A stretch of DNA of 64,000 bases from Halobacteriovoraceae bacterium (GTDB taxonomy: Bacteria > Bdellovibrionota > Bacteriovoracia > Bacteriovoracales > Bacteriovoracaceae), in the NCBI GenBank assembly GCA_002712005.1, contig PASP01000004.1, forward strand, positions 157,302 to 221,301. The letters run 5' to 3'. The stretch's first letter is position 1, and each line of letters opens with the position of its first letter. Of this stretch, positions 33,943 through 42,383 are shown one piece after another. The translations under genes were made by a program, and so were the position numbers. The notes under the pieces are model-generated. The model searched no databases. It was not told where the DNA came from and worked only from the letters and a program-made list of their open reading frames with translations.

Positions 33943-35351
33943 CAGCACTCTCCCACACATTTTAATGCTTTTGGATCGGAACAGATCTCAGTTTGATTGA
34001 GTTCCTGACAGTGCGAACTTCTTGTCCCACAAGGTGGATAATTTTTTTCTTTTTGAATACAACGATTGATACTAATAATGTGATTGATGGTTTCGTTGGC
34101 CTGTCCACTTCCCGAGTTCTTGAGATTATTTACCCAAGCGTAGATTCCCCCATTAGAGTTGCGGCTAAGGGCATTTCTTTTAAATCCCCCTACTCCCATA
34201 TTGTAAGCTCCTGCACAGGCAAGGAGTCGCAAGTTAGCATCCATCGACTCTCTTTCATTCTTTAAGCGAAGAGCGCAATCTCTTAGCATCATTGCACTGG
34301 CAGCAATAACCACTTCGTGATTATCATTATCTCCCATATAGGATTTATTAATTTGTGAGCTACTGGGCTTTTCAAAAGGAAGGGCTTCCCAAAAGGCTTT
34401 GATCTCATCTCTTCGACTTCTCATATTCATATTACTCACCCGAGATGCCAAAGCTCTTTGATAGTCTATATTTTCAATCGATCCTTCACGCCACAAGTTT
34501 CCAAGTTCAGAAATTTGATCCAGACTTTCAGAATCTCTTGGACTATGATTAAGCATATTCTTAAGTTCTTTAACGGCAATTCCAGTAAACTGTCCCAAAC
34601 CAACGGCTCCCGAGTGAGAACTTCCTCCTTCAAAATGAGCACTTTCCCTAAAGATAAGACAAGTGAGTAAAGTATTAAAGTCCCCTTCGTCTATTCTTTC
34701 TCCATTTCCTTGCGCCACAGTCGTAGCGGCTTTAGAAACGACAGCTATTGAATTCTTATATTTATTTCTATAATCATCGGTATAACTTCTCTCCCTCTCA
34801 TAACAGGCGAGGTAGGAGTCCTTCTCATTATCGCTTTTAAAAAGTAGAGCTTCTAAATCGGCATCCACTTGCAAAGCCTCAGGTCTAGGCACTGGTCGGG
34901 TACTTCCTAATTCGGCCCTCTGTTCAATATGAGCAGGTCTGGCCACAGGCCTCAGAGAAACCTCAGGACTACATTTTTTCTCAGTAGGATTCATTTGTTC
35001 ATTTTGAACCAATTGAATCTGGGTATCGATACTCTTTGTTAAGTCTTCAAGAACTGCATCTTGAGCCTGTGATTCTTGTTGAATAGGCCCGAAGTACATC
35101 GATGATTTTTTAAACCACTCTTCAGAAACTCTAACAGGCTCTTCTAATCCTGATTCGTTAACAACTTGAAGCTGAACATCCCAACGACCTTCTTCTGGAG
35201 ATCTAAGCATGACCATCGTACCTGCAGAGATCTCCCCTCCTCCAGCAATCTGAAGAGTGCTATTAACGATATAGTAATCCCCTTGGACCAGCTCTAGGGC
35301 CAAGATATTCTTAATGAAGAAAAATAATAGAATTAACGAATAAAATCTCAC
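33942..35351 (-). CDS. Exported lytic-transglycosylase-like protein
   Basis: 469 residues starting at GTG 35351; a signal peptide ends near ILALELV. Residues 20-90 form a beta-rich domain (YYIVNSTLQIAGGG), a Pro-rich linker follows, and a C-terminal catalytic-like domain (about 200-440) shows the SLT fold: LTCLIFRESAHFEGG with the presumptive catalytic Glu, SGAVGLGQFTG (GLxQ-type motif) and ACAGAYNMGVGGF. Four or more C-terminal cysteines likely form disulfides. It should cleave peptidoglycan glycan strands in the periplasm. A hairpin covers its ribosome site. First gene of a pair with the 142-residue protein. Confidence 0.78.
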   Translation of the reverse strand: MRFYSLILLFFFIKNILALELVQGDYYIVNSTLQIAGGGEISAGTMVMLRSPEEGRWDVQLQVVNESGLEEPVRVSEEWFKKSSMYFGPIQQESQAQDAVLEDLTKSIDTQIQLVQNEQMNPTEKKCSPEVSLRPVARPAHIEQRAELGSTRPVPRPEALQVDADLEALLFKSDNEKDSYLACYERERSYTDDYRNKYKNSIAVVSKAATTVAQGNGERIDEGDFNTLLTCLIFRESAHFEGGSSHSGAVGLGQFTGIAVKELKNMLNHSPRDSESLDQISELGNLWREGSIENIDYQRALASRVSNMNMRSRRDEIKAFWEALPFEKPSSSQINKSYMGDNDNHEVVIAASAMMLRDCALRLKNERESMDANLRLLACAGAYNMGVGGFKRNALSRNSNGGIYAWVNNLKNSGSGQANETINHIISINRCIQKEKNYPPCGTRSSHCQELNQTEICSDPKALKCVGEC

Positions 35352-35373
35352 AATTGCCTCTTCGGCAATTTTT
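35352..35373 (-). promoter_or_regulatory. Hairpin over the ribosome binding site of the transglycosylase-like gene
   Basis: AATTGCC (35370-35364 on the minus strand) pairs with GGCAATT (35358-35352), loop GAAGA. The probable Shine-Dalgarno AGAGG spans the loop and the second arm, and the GTG start follows immediately. In the mRNA this would partly hide the ribosome site. Read on the plus strand it resembles a terminator (T-run after the stem) but no plus-strand gene ends here. Confidence 0.4.
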
Positions 35374-35430
35374 CGGAGAATTCAAGAGAAAAATAGTAAA
35401 GAATAATTTAAATATCAGCTATTTATAGCT

Positions 35431-36183
35431 CTAATAAGTAAGCCCTACCTGGATCACCCCACCTTTCTTAGCCGGAATAATAGCAAACTCGTAAGGAAGG
35501 TCTCTATCGTAGAGATATTTTAGCCCCCAGCCGTAAGCGGCTCCAATCCCCATCCCGACTAAGACATCATGGAGGTAGTGCCAGTCATCATTTATACGAC
35601 TCACACTTATGAAAGTTGCCGCTCCATAGGCAATAGAGCCATAGGCCCAACCATGGCGGGCAGCCACTACGGAGGCAAATGCGAAGGACATAGAAGAGTG
35701 GCCGGAAGGAAAGCTCGCCCTATCCTCTGGATAGCCAGGTCTTTTCTCCTGAATAAAAGTCTTTAAAGTGACCGTAGTAATTAAAGTATAAAGAGAAGCC
35801 TTAAACATATGCTCACTCGCTCTCATACTTTCTTTGTCCTCATTCATATATCCATTGTAGAAATGAGATAAGGTATAAATTCCATTGAGAAAGCCCCAAC
35901 CCATGACCTCTCCAACGTCCCCAAGCTCACCAAATGGTCTCGCGCTTTTGAAAGATTCTCTCTTATTATAAGTCCTTCTTCCCTTGTTCAAATAAACCAT
36001 TCCTGCGGCAACTAAGCTTCCCCCTAAGATATACTTAGCATCTGTTGTAAATGGTGCAGAAAATTCTGTTAACAGTCGCCGTCCAAAGCTTAAATCTTTA
36101 ACGTCTGATTCTTTAATATTATTTCCAAAAGTCGTTAAAGAAAAAATAAAGAGAAAAATAAATATAAATATTTTCTTCATCAT
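35431..36183 (-). CDS. PAP2-family phosphatase
   Basis: 250 residues, signal peptide or first helix at residues 3-20, then five or so helices. The three phosphatase motifs are intact: KTFIQEKRP, SFPSGHSSMSF and SRINDDWHYLHD, with catalytic His. Members dephosphorylate lipid phosphates such as undecaprenyl pyrophosphate, phosphatidic acid or lipid A on the periplasmic face. Its start overlaps the stop of the barrel gene by four bases, so the two are coupled. Substrate unknown. Confidence 0.88.
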   Translation of the reverse strand: MMKKIFIFIFLFIFSLTTFGNNIKESDVKDLSFGRRLLTEFSAPFTTDAKYILGGSLVAAGMVYLNKGRRTYNKRESFKSARPFGELGDVGEVMGWGFLNGIYTLSHFYNGYMNEDKESMRASEHMFKASLYTLITTVTLKTFIQEKRPGYPEDRASFPSGHSSMSFAFASVVAARHGWAYGSIAYGAATFISVSRINDDWHYLHDVLVGMGIGAAYGWGLKYLYDRDLPYEFAIIPAKKGGVIQVGLTY

Positions 36184-37169
36184 TTTATAAAACCTTCTAA
36201 CATATTAGTCATATCGAATTGATAAACTAGGGCAAAGAAGAAGCTTTTCTCTTCAATTTCATAATCTATTTCAAGGTTATTACTTCGATCCTCATTAGTT
36301 GCATTATATACTCTTGAACTTCTCCAATGACTAAATTGCAAAAGAGTCTCATTTGTTAAAGCATAATTAATTCTAAATCTTGCACCTATTAAATATCCTT
36401 TATCAGCGGTTTTTGTTAACTCGGGGGTGATAACATCATAATCTGAACTTAGAGCAAATTCGCCCCCCAACTGAAAGCTCCATTTTTTCAAAGGTCTCCA
36501 AATATAACCTAGTTCGAGACCAACTTCCGTATAGGCTTCTTTTACAGACTTTCTAGAGTCCCCAGGCTGATAGAAGTTTTTCTTACCGAAGTAATGTGAG
36601 TATAATCTCCCGTAAAGAGAATCTTCTTCATATTTATGAGAGAAACGATATTCCAAAAATATATCATGTCCTCCTCTGAAAATTTTCTTCGGTTGCTCTT
36701 CAATATCAAAAGGATTCATTTTGAAATATATCTGCTGATTCCAACTTTCTTTTTCACTTTCAAATTCATAAGCAACAACAATTTCAGGATCTAAAAAGCC
36801 ACTAGAGCTTGAATAATAATTAGGTTCGCCAGCTCTATTACTTAAAGGTCCAAATTTAAGTTCATATTCTCTGTCAATGTCATAATGGAGATCAATTCCT
36901 AACATTAATCTCTTCCACGGCACAATAGCTGTAGAGATTCGACATTCATTTGACTTATACTTTTGTTCATCAATCATTCCGAAGTTAGACTCATACTCGA
37001 CTTCTAAATGACCATTTCCACAACCCAATCTCTGGAATCCTTTAAATTCAGCTGGAATAAAGTTTGGATTATCGATCTTTAATTCAAAGGACCATACATT
37101 GCTTACACTTAGGCAAACAAAAATTGGAACAGACAATAAATATATAAAGTTCTTTTTTATTAATTTCAT
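36180..37169 (-). CDS. Predicted outer-membrane beta-barrel protein
   Basis: 329 residues from ATG 37169 (an upstream in-frame TTG at 37184 is less likely); signal peptide ends near SNVWSFEL. The rest is built of alternating aromatic/polar strands: LEVEYESNFG, ELGYIWRPLKKWSFQLGGEF, GARFRINYALTNETLLQFSH, SFFFALVYQFD. Likely an outer-membrane protein, coupled to the PAP2 gene. It is divergent from the DUF4266 gene with only 53 bases between starts. Base composition is more A/T-rich than flanking genes. No family recognised. Confidence 0.62.
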   Translation of the reverse strand: MKLIKKNFIYLLSVPIFVCLSVSNVWSFELKIDNPNFIPAEFKGFQRLGCGNGHLEVEYESNFGMIDEQKYKSNECRISTAIVPWKRLMLGIDLHYDIDREYELKFGPLSNRAGEPNYYSSSSGFLDPEIVVAYEFESEKESWNQQIYFKMNPFDIEEQPKKIFRGGHDIFLEYRFSHKYEEDSLYGRLYSHYFGKKNFYQPGDSRKSVKEAYTEVGLELGYIWRPLKKWSFQLGGEFALSSDYDVITPELTKTADKGYLIGARFRINYALTNETLLQFSHWRSSRVYNATNEDRSNNLEIDYEIEEKSFFFALVYQFDMTNMLEGFIK

Positions 37170-37222
37170 AAATACTAGTATCAAACTTAGATTTAGCTAA
37201 ATTCTACCACAAGGAAGGCATA

Positions 37223-37426
37223 ATGAAATTACTAGGAGTTCTTTTTATCATCTTTATCTCAGGATGTGCCAATGTTCATCAAATTGACCGAGGTGTTTTA
37301 TCAAAAAATATTATGCAACTAGATCCTCACCCTGAAGAGTCTGTATTTAGAAATGAAGTACACTCCTTTAGAGAGTCCTCCATTGGAGGTAACTCTGCGG
37401 TAGGAGGTGGTTGTGGATGTAACTAG
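37223..37426 (+). CDS. DUF4266 lipoprotein with C-terminal Gly-Cys-Gly-Cys-Asn
   Basis: 67 residues. FIISGC-type lipobox (IIFISGCA) places the acylated Cys at residue 15. The short mature chain contains a DPHPEESVFRNEVHSFRESS segment and ends GGNSAVGGGCGCN, the DUF4266 family signature. Two C-terminal cysteines separated by one Gly could bind metal, or be the thiol substrate of the thioredoxin-like protein encoded downstream (inference). AAGGAAGG precedes the ATG. The last codons hold the GGAGG ribosome site of the next gene, so the conserved tail and the next start are physically linked. Confidence 0.85.
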   Translation: MKLLGVLFIIFISGCANVHQIDRGVLSKNIMQLDPHPEESVFRNEVHSFRESSIGGNSAVGGGCGCN

Positions 37427-38588
37427 TTCAAAAAAATGGAGACTACTGTTTTTTACTTCTTTAAGTGCATTTTCCAATATTCAAAATACTTTTGCTGAAA
37501 TGCTTGAAAAAGGGAAAACTAAAATAACATCCGTATTTAATTTCTATCATCAAAATAGTGATAATGGTGGCCAAGTTATAGATAACTCAGGCAGAGAAGA
37601 AACTAATGTATTTGAACCTATGGTTTTCATTGAACATCAAATCACAGAAGACACTGCTTTAACTGGACAAATTACTTTTGATGCATGGACTGCTGCAAGT
37701 GATACTAAATTGGATTCGTACACTGGAGCAAGTAATGGTGATCCAATAAAAGGACAAACAAGAGTATCTGGTAATTTAGGAGCTAAGCAAGAAAAAGGAA
37801 AGTGGAGCTACGGAGCAAAACTTGGCTTTTCTTCTGAATACGATTATCAATCACTAAATGGTTCTTTAAATCTCTCAAGGTCTTTTGCGAATGACAATTT
37901 TGTCTTATCTCTCGGTATACAATACTATTCCGATCAACTTTCAGCTTTTCAAGATTTATCTAGCCCAGAAACAGCAAAAATTAAATCTGGCTTAAATCGA
38001 AATATATTTTCTACAAACCTTACAGCGAGCCAGCTCCTCTCTCCATATGAAATCATTCAGTTTGATTTAACATTTGCTAGATCTTCTGGATTCCTTGAAA
38101 GTACCGCCAACAGTGTAAATGTAAATGGTCAAAGATTTTTCGAAGAGCTTCCAGACTCGAGAAGTCGATATGCCCTTTCAACTAAATATGTAAGAGCTTT
38201 AACTCAAGACTCTGCACTTCATTTAAGTTATAGATATTATTTTGATCAATGGAATATTGACTCACATACTTCGCGAGTTGCTTATCTTAAAGAAATAAAT
38301 GATGATGAAGATTTTATTGAAGTCTCATTACGACATCACTTTCAAGAGAAAGCAAAGTACTATAAAGATAGTTTTACAATCCAAGAAAGTTTCATGACAA
38401 GTGACTCAGATATGAACCAATTTCATTCTTATGAATCTGGTATTTATTACAAAAAAAACTTAGAGGACTCTAGTTATTTTGGGGTCAAACTTGAAAATTT
38501 AACATGGAGCCACGGCTTAGTCTATTATCAAAGAAATACAGGTCTACGTTTAGGTTACTATCAATCTTCAATTAGTTTTGAATTTTAA
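37413..38588 (+). CDS. DUF3570 outer-membrane beta-barrel
   Basis: 391 residues from GTG 37413, chosen because GGAGG (37403-37407) lies five bases upstream; a GTG at 37407 is the alternative. Signal peptide ends near QNTFAEM. The body is a predicted beta-barrel ending YYQSSISFEF with terminal Phe. Near the N-terminus two adjacent segments, DAWTAAS (residues 90-96) and DSYTGAS (101-107), resemble the D-x-x-S/T-G/A-A-T/S consensus recognised by ApbE flavin transferases. DUF3570 genes are often seen beside DUF4266, TlpA and ApbE genes, as here. Biochemical function is not established to my knowledge. Confidence 0.85.
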   Translation: MDVTSSKKWRLLFFTSLSAFSNIQNTFAEMLEKGKTKITSVFNFYHQNSDNGGQVIDNSGREETNVFEPMVFIEHQITEDTALTGQITFDAWTAASDTKLDSYTGASNGDPIKGQTRVSGNLGAKQEKGKWSYGAKLGFSSEYDYQSLNGSLNLSRSFANDNFVLSLGIQYYSDQLSAFQDLSSPETAKIKSGLNRNIFSTNLTASQLLSPYEIIQFDLTFARSSGFLESTANSVNVNGQRFFEELPDSRSRYALSTKYVRALTQDSALHLSYRYYFDQWNIDSHTSRVAYLKEINDDEDFIEVSLRHHFQEKAKYYKDSFTIQESFMTSDSDMNQFHSYESGIYYKKNLEDSSYFGVKLENLTWSHGLVYYQRNTGLRLGYYQSSISFEF

Positions 38589-38596
38589 GGGACTAT

Positions 38597-39010
38597 ATGA
38601 AATTAATAATAATTCTTCTCTATTTATTATTTTCAAATGCAGAAGAAATGCCAACAATAAAAATTGCACAATATAAAAATAATAAGCCATTTATTTTAGA
38701 AAATATTAATAAAAAAATTGTCATTAATTTCTGGGCTACATGGTGCACTTCATGCATAAAAGAAATTGATGAACTTGAACGTTTAAAAAATAATAATCCA
38801 AACGTCGAATTTATTGCGATTAACGCAGGAGACTCTAAGAAGAAAATTAAAAAATTTTTAAAAAAGCATCCTTGGACATATAAGATACTCATGGATGTTG
38901 ATAAGTCCATCTCTAAAAGCTTAGGTGTGCTAAGTTTACCTCAGACATGGGTATTGGATAAGAAAAGAACAATTATATATAAAAACACAAAACCTCCCTC
39001 AAAAATCTAA
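38597..39010 (+). CDS. TlpA/ResA-like thioredoxin, exported
   Basis: 137 residues. A short N-terminal hydrophobic segment (residues 2-14) acts as signal peptide or anchor. The thioredoxin active site is NFWATWCTSCIKEIDEL, with CxxC near residues 50-53, and a cis-Pro in VLSLPQTWVLD. It would reduce or exchange disulfides in the periplasm; the CGC tail of the neighbouring lipoprotein is an obvious candidate partner. The gene is extremely A/T-rich (several 60-base rows have only 22-27 % G+C). It starts eight bases after the barrel gene and ends four bases before apbE. Confidence 0.85.
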   Translation: MKLIIILLYLLFSNAEEMPTIKIAQYKNNKPFILENINKKIVINFWATWCTSCIKEIDELERLKNNNPNVEFIAINAGDSKKKIKKFLKKHPWTYKILMDVDKSISKSLGVLSLPQTWVLDKKRTIIYKNTKPPSKI

Positions 39011-39014
39011 AATA

Positions 39015-39938
39015 GTGAAGATTACGGAACTAAAATTAGAGGCGATGGGCAGTTTTTTTGAATATAAAGCTTATGAAAAAAATTCTTTCTCTGAAGAGTA
39101 TATTTTAAATGCATTTAATGAAGCACATAAAGAAGTAAAACGAATAGAAAATAAGTTTACAGATTTCAAAGAAAGTCCATTTAATCAAATTAATGAAAAT
39201 GCTGGAATAAGAAAAACTATTGTCGATAAAGAGATAATGACACTCGTACTAAGATCTTTTGAAATATCAAAGATAAGCGAAGGAAGGTTTGACATTTCAT
39301 TCGCAAGTGTAGGCCATCGCTGGAGATATTATAAAAAGATAGGAATTCCTTTTCCTGATGATGAAAGGAATGAGCTTCAAAATTACATTAACTACAAAAA
39401 AGTAGAAGTCGATAAAACAAAAATGTCTATATTCCTTCCCCATCAAAAGATGAGAATTGGCTTAGGCGGTATTGGTAAGGGATATGCAGTTGATAGAGCA
39501 TATAATATTTTAAAAAAATTTAAACTTAACAATTTTTATATCAATGGGTCAGGAGATATCAAGGTCAGTTCTAATTTAAACGCACCAAGAAAGTGGAAAA
39601 TTGGTATAAAAAACCCTTTCAATCCTTCAGTCTATGCAGGCCTTATTCAAGTATCAAACCAAGCTGTATCGACATCAGGGAATTATAATCAATATAATCC
39701 TATTAATAAGGCTGACCATCACATTATAAGAATCCATAATCCCCAAAATAATATTATCTCAGCTACCGTAATTCATGAAAACTGTTTAGAGGCAGATTGT
39801 TACGGAACTATTTTGATGACAATGAATGTAAAAGATGCAATTACTTGGTTAAATAAGTATAAGCTATCCGGAACATTAATTGATCAATCAGGAGCTTCAT
39901 ATTTATCTAAATTAGCTCTTTCCCAATTTGGAAAGTAA
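39015..39938 (+). CDS. apbE: ApbE-family FAD:protein FMN transferase
   Basis: 307 residues from a GTG start. ApbE motifs: MGSFFEYKAY near residue 10, GRFDISFASVGHRW near 92, IGLGGIGKGYAVDRAY near 150 (the flavin/Mg-binding Gly-rich loop), FYINGSGDI, QAVSTSGNYNQY near 218 and a C-terminal DCYGTILMTM. The enzyme moves FMN from FAD to a Thr or Ser in target proteins. No signal peptide is visible, although most ApbE proteins are exported, so the true start or the export route is open. Fourth gene of the DUF4266 polycistron; A/T-rich like its neighbours. Confidence 0.87.
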   Translation: MKITELKLEAMGSFFEYKAYEKNSFSEEYILNAFNEAHKEVKRIENKFTDFKESPFNQINENAGIRKTIVDKEIMTLVLRSFEISKISEGRFDISFASVGHRWRYYKKIGIPFPDDERNELQNYINYKKVEVDKTKMSIFLPHQKMRIGLGGIGKGYAVDRAYNILKKFKLNNFYINGSGDIKVSSNLNAPRKWKIGIKNPFNPSVYAGLIQVSNQAVSTSGNYNQYNPINKADHHIIRIHNPQNNIISATVIHENCLEADCYGTILMTMNVKDAITWLNKYKLSGTLIDQSGASYLSKLALSQFGK

Positions 39939-39966
39939 TTCTCCTCGAATCATACAAAAAAATCAT

Positions 39967-41007
39967 ATGAATTTAATAATATATTTTTGCATCTTACTTT
40001 CGTTCTCAAATTCTCTTTTAGCAAAAGATAGTCAACGATTACCTCAAATCCATCGTCCCAAAAAAGATTCAGCATGGCTGCCCCTTACCTACTTGGCCAA
40101 TGGAACTTTTGATGTCATTCAAAACCCCTATTGGTTTTCTCAAAGAAATTACGGCAATAAAGTCGGCGTTTTCTGGGATAGAGTTAAAGATCCTCATCAC
40201 AATATTAAAAAGGATGGAGGATATAGAAAATTAATAGAGGATGAGTTTTTTAGCTCAAGAGTTCTACCCAATATAGGACTTCATGCTATCGGCGGTGCTT
40301 ACGATACTCTTTGGTTGCGCCAATATTTTGAATATTATAATGTTCCTGCTGCCGGATTTTTCTCCTTTCTCTTCACTTACGGAGCTCATGTTGGTAACGA
40401 AGCTCTAGAAACCACAAGTGATGAAATTACTTCTCACGATCACATCGCAGATATTTATATTTTTGATGTCGCCGCTTTCCTCATGTCTTATTCCCCAACA
40501 ATTATGAATTATCTCGTTAAAGATTTAGATATGAAGGCCTGGCATTTTAATCCTGTCTATGACCTCAATCACGATGATTTTTTCAATGCTGGACTTAACT
40601 ATATTTTTCGCCCCAAGGCCCTCAGCTTTGGAAATAATAAATTTAGACCCCTCTACTTCTTAGGAATGCAAACCATGCTTGGACTCTCCTATGACTACAG
40701 TCGAGAGAATACCCTTACCACGGCAGCTGGAATGAGTTTAACGAATCCCCTTAAACAAAAGGGACGATTTGTTGGCGCTTTCTTTCATGAATACCAGGGT
40801 GAATTAGAGGCCTCCCTTTTTCTTAATGGCTCTGAAGACTTTCGTTATCGCCTAAACTTATACGATACCTTTTTCTATCGCTTTATGAATGCCAATCAGT
40901 CTAAATCCTATCAAGTTGGACTTGTTCTTGGAGAGAAGAAAGGTTCTGATTACGCATTCGGAATAAATATTAATCTTCCGATTGGAATAGGCGCTATCTC
41001 CGATTAA
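39967..41007 (+). CDS. Predicted outer-membrane/periplasmic protein, unknown family
   Basis: 346 residues from ATG 39967; a signal peptide ends near SLLAKDS. The N-terminal half contains aromatic-rich and helical segments (NGTFDVIQNPYWFSQRNYG, DHIADIYIFDVAAFLMSY) and the C-terminal half alternates strand-like segments. It follows apbE by 28 bases on the same strand, but its G+C content returns to about 42 %, so it may be the resident gene next to an acquired block rather than part of it. The stop shares TTAA with the convergent kinase. Confidence 0.6.
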   Translation: MNLIIYFCILLSFSNSLLAKDSQRLPQIHRPKKDSAWLPLTYLANGTFDVIQNPYWFSQRNYGNKVGVFWDRVKDPHHNIKKDGGYRKLIEDEFFSSRVLPNIGLHAIGGAYDTLWLRQYFEYYNVPAAGFFSFLFTYGAHVGNEALETTSDEITSHDHIADIYIFDVAAFLMSYSPTIMNYLVKDLDMKAWHFNPVYDLNHDDFFNAGLNYIFRPKALSFGNNKFRPLYFLGMQTMLGLSYDYSRENTLTTAAGMSLTNPLKQKGRFVGAFFHEYQGELEASLFLNGSEDFRYRLNLYDTFFYRFMNANQSKSYQVGLVLGEKKGSDYAFGININLPIGIGAISD

Positions 41008-41621
41008 GGAATGCGAGGAAAGAAGAGATTAACGAGATATCCTTCGTCTTGAGTATTGAGCATAGATGCTGAGCCATTCATCCTATTCATATTTCTTTGA
41101 ACAATTTCTAGACCTTGCCCGTGAGGAATCATCCCACTTGATCGAGATGAACGTTGGCCTTGGCCTTGACCGTTATCGCGAATGACGATGTGAAGTCCCT
41201 CATCTCCTACACTAAGATTATATTCAACCATATCAGCTTGAGCATTTGCTGAATTTGAGACTAAATTATCTAATACTTGAAAGAATAGACTTTTATCAAA
41301 GTCTATATAGAAATCCAGAATGGCTTCAACTTTTTCATAATCATAATTAAAGATGATACGAGGATAGAGAGTATTAAGATCTCGTAAACATTCGAGAAGA
41401 TGTAGGTTTAACTCTCTAATGCCAACTTTTTCAAGAAGGATCGACTCCTCGCCATTGGCCAATAGGTAAACACGATCAAGAAGATAGCTCATTTGCTGCA
41501 AACACTTTTCATAAGAAGCTGTTTCTGAATGGGGAACTTTTCCCTCAAATTGCTCTTGAAAACACTGAAGGAGTGTAATTTTATTACGAATATCGTGGAT
41601 ACATGAATTGATGTCTGACAT
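41004..41621 (-). CDS. Short soluble histidine-kinase-like protein
   Basis: 205 residues. Looks like a bare transmitter: a helix with CIHDIRNKITLLQCF, in which His9 stands where the phospho-accepting H-box would be, and a HATPase_c domain with the N box (QVLDNLVSNSANAQ near 122), the G1 box (IRDNGQGQGQ) and G2 (HGQGLEIVQRNMNRM). There is no sensor, membrane segment or receiver domain. It may work with a response regulator elsewhere or act as a phosphotransfer/anti-sigma type protein. Located downstream of the ars genes but separated by 63 bases; a link to arsenic is not implied. Confidence 0.75.
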   Translation of the reverse strand: MSDINSCIHDIRNKITLLQCFQEQFEGKVPHSETASYEKCLQQMSYLLDRVYLLANGEESILLEKVGIRELNLHLLECLRDLNTLYPRIIFNYDYEKVEAILDFYIDFDKSLFFQVLDNLVSNSANAQADMVEYNLSVGDEGLHIVIRDNGQGQGQRSSRSSGMIPHGQGLEIVQRNMNRMNGSASMLNTQDEGYLVNLFFPRIP

Positions 41622-41684
41622 TCGTCTATCTTATGAAGATTTCTTCAAATATTCTATATTTTTAAGCTTAAGAATTCTTAATCT

Positions 41685-42383
41685 TTATAAACTTTTATTC
41701 TTTTTTGCCTCTTCAAAAGTCTTATTTTTCAGAGACTTACGCTCACTATAGCGATCAACAAGAAAAGAGGCATGGTCTCTTGTAAGATAGGTAAATCGCA
41801 TGAGCTCCTCCATAACATCAACCACACGTTCACGAAAAGAGGAGTCTTTCATCTCTCCACTTTCTTCAAACTCCTGATAAGCTTTGGCCACTGAAGATTG
41901 ATTAGGAATGGTGATCATTCTCATCCATCGCCCGAGAATTCTCATATTATTTACAGCGTTGAAACTTTGGCTTCCTCCGCTCACTTGTAGCAGAGCGAGG
42001 GTTCTTCCTTGGGTTGGTCTCACTGCTCCTATGCTTAGAGGAATCCAGTCAATTTGAGTCTTCATCAATCCAGACATATTCCCATGAAGCTCGGGCGAGC
42101 TCCACACTTGAGCTTCTGACCATAGACTTAAATTTCTTAGCTCTTGAACCTTAGGATGATCTACTGATTTATCATGATCAAAAAGAGGAAGTCCTGTAGG
42201 GTCAAAGAACTTCACTTCAGCACCCATAAACTCAAGGATTCTCCCCGCTTCTTCTGCAAGCAAGCGTGAATAAGATCTCTCTCTTAAAGATCCATAGAGA
42301 ACTAATACTCTTGGAGCATGATCTGAATTCGTTTTTTGACTCTCATCTCTCAAATTGAAAACTTCATTTTCTAAATACTTCAT
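41685..42383 (-). CDS. arsH: ArsH, NADPH-dependent FMN reductase
   Basis: 232 residues from ATG 42383, which overlaps the ACR3 stop (TAATG) and has GGAG six bases upstream. Flavodoxin-like ArsH features: [20 protein letters not shown] near residue 28, the [18 protein letters not shown] motif that binds FMN, and [16 protein letters not shown]. ArsH enzymes oxidise methylarsenite or reduce metals, giving resistance to organoarsenicals. Last gene of the merR-arsC-acr3-arsH operon. Confidence 0.92.
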   Translation of the reverse strand: MKYLENEVFNLRDESQKTNSDHAPRVLVLYGSLRERSYSRLLAEEAGRILEFMGAEVKFFDPTGLPLFDHDKSVDHPKVQELRNLSLWSEAQVWSSPELHGNMSGLMKTQIDWIPLSIGAVRPTQGRTLALLQVSGGSQSFNAVNNMRILGRWMRMITIPNQSSVAKAYQEFEESGEMKDSSFRERVVDVMEELMRFTYLTRDHASFLVDRYSERKSLKNKTFEEAKKNKSL

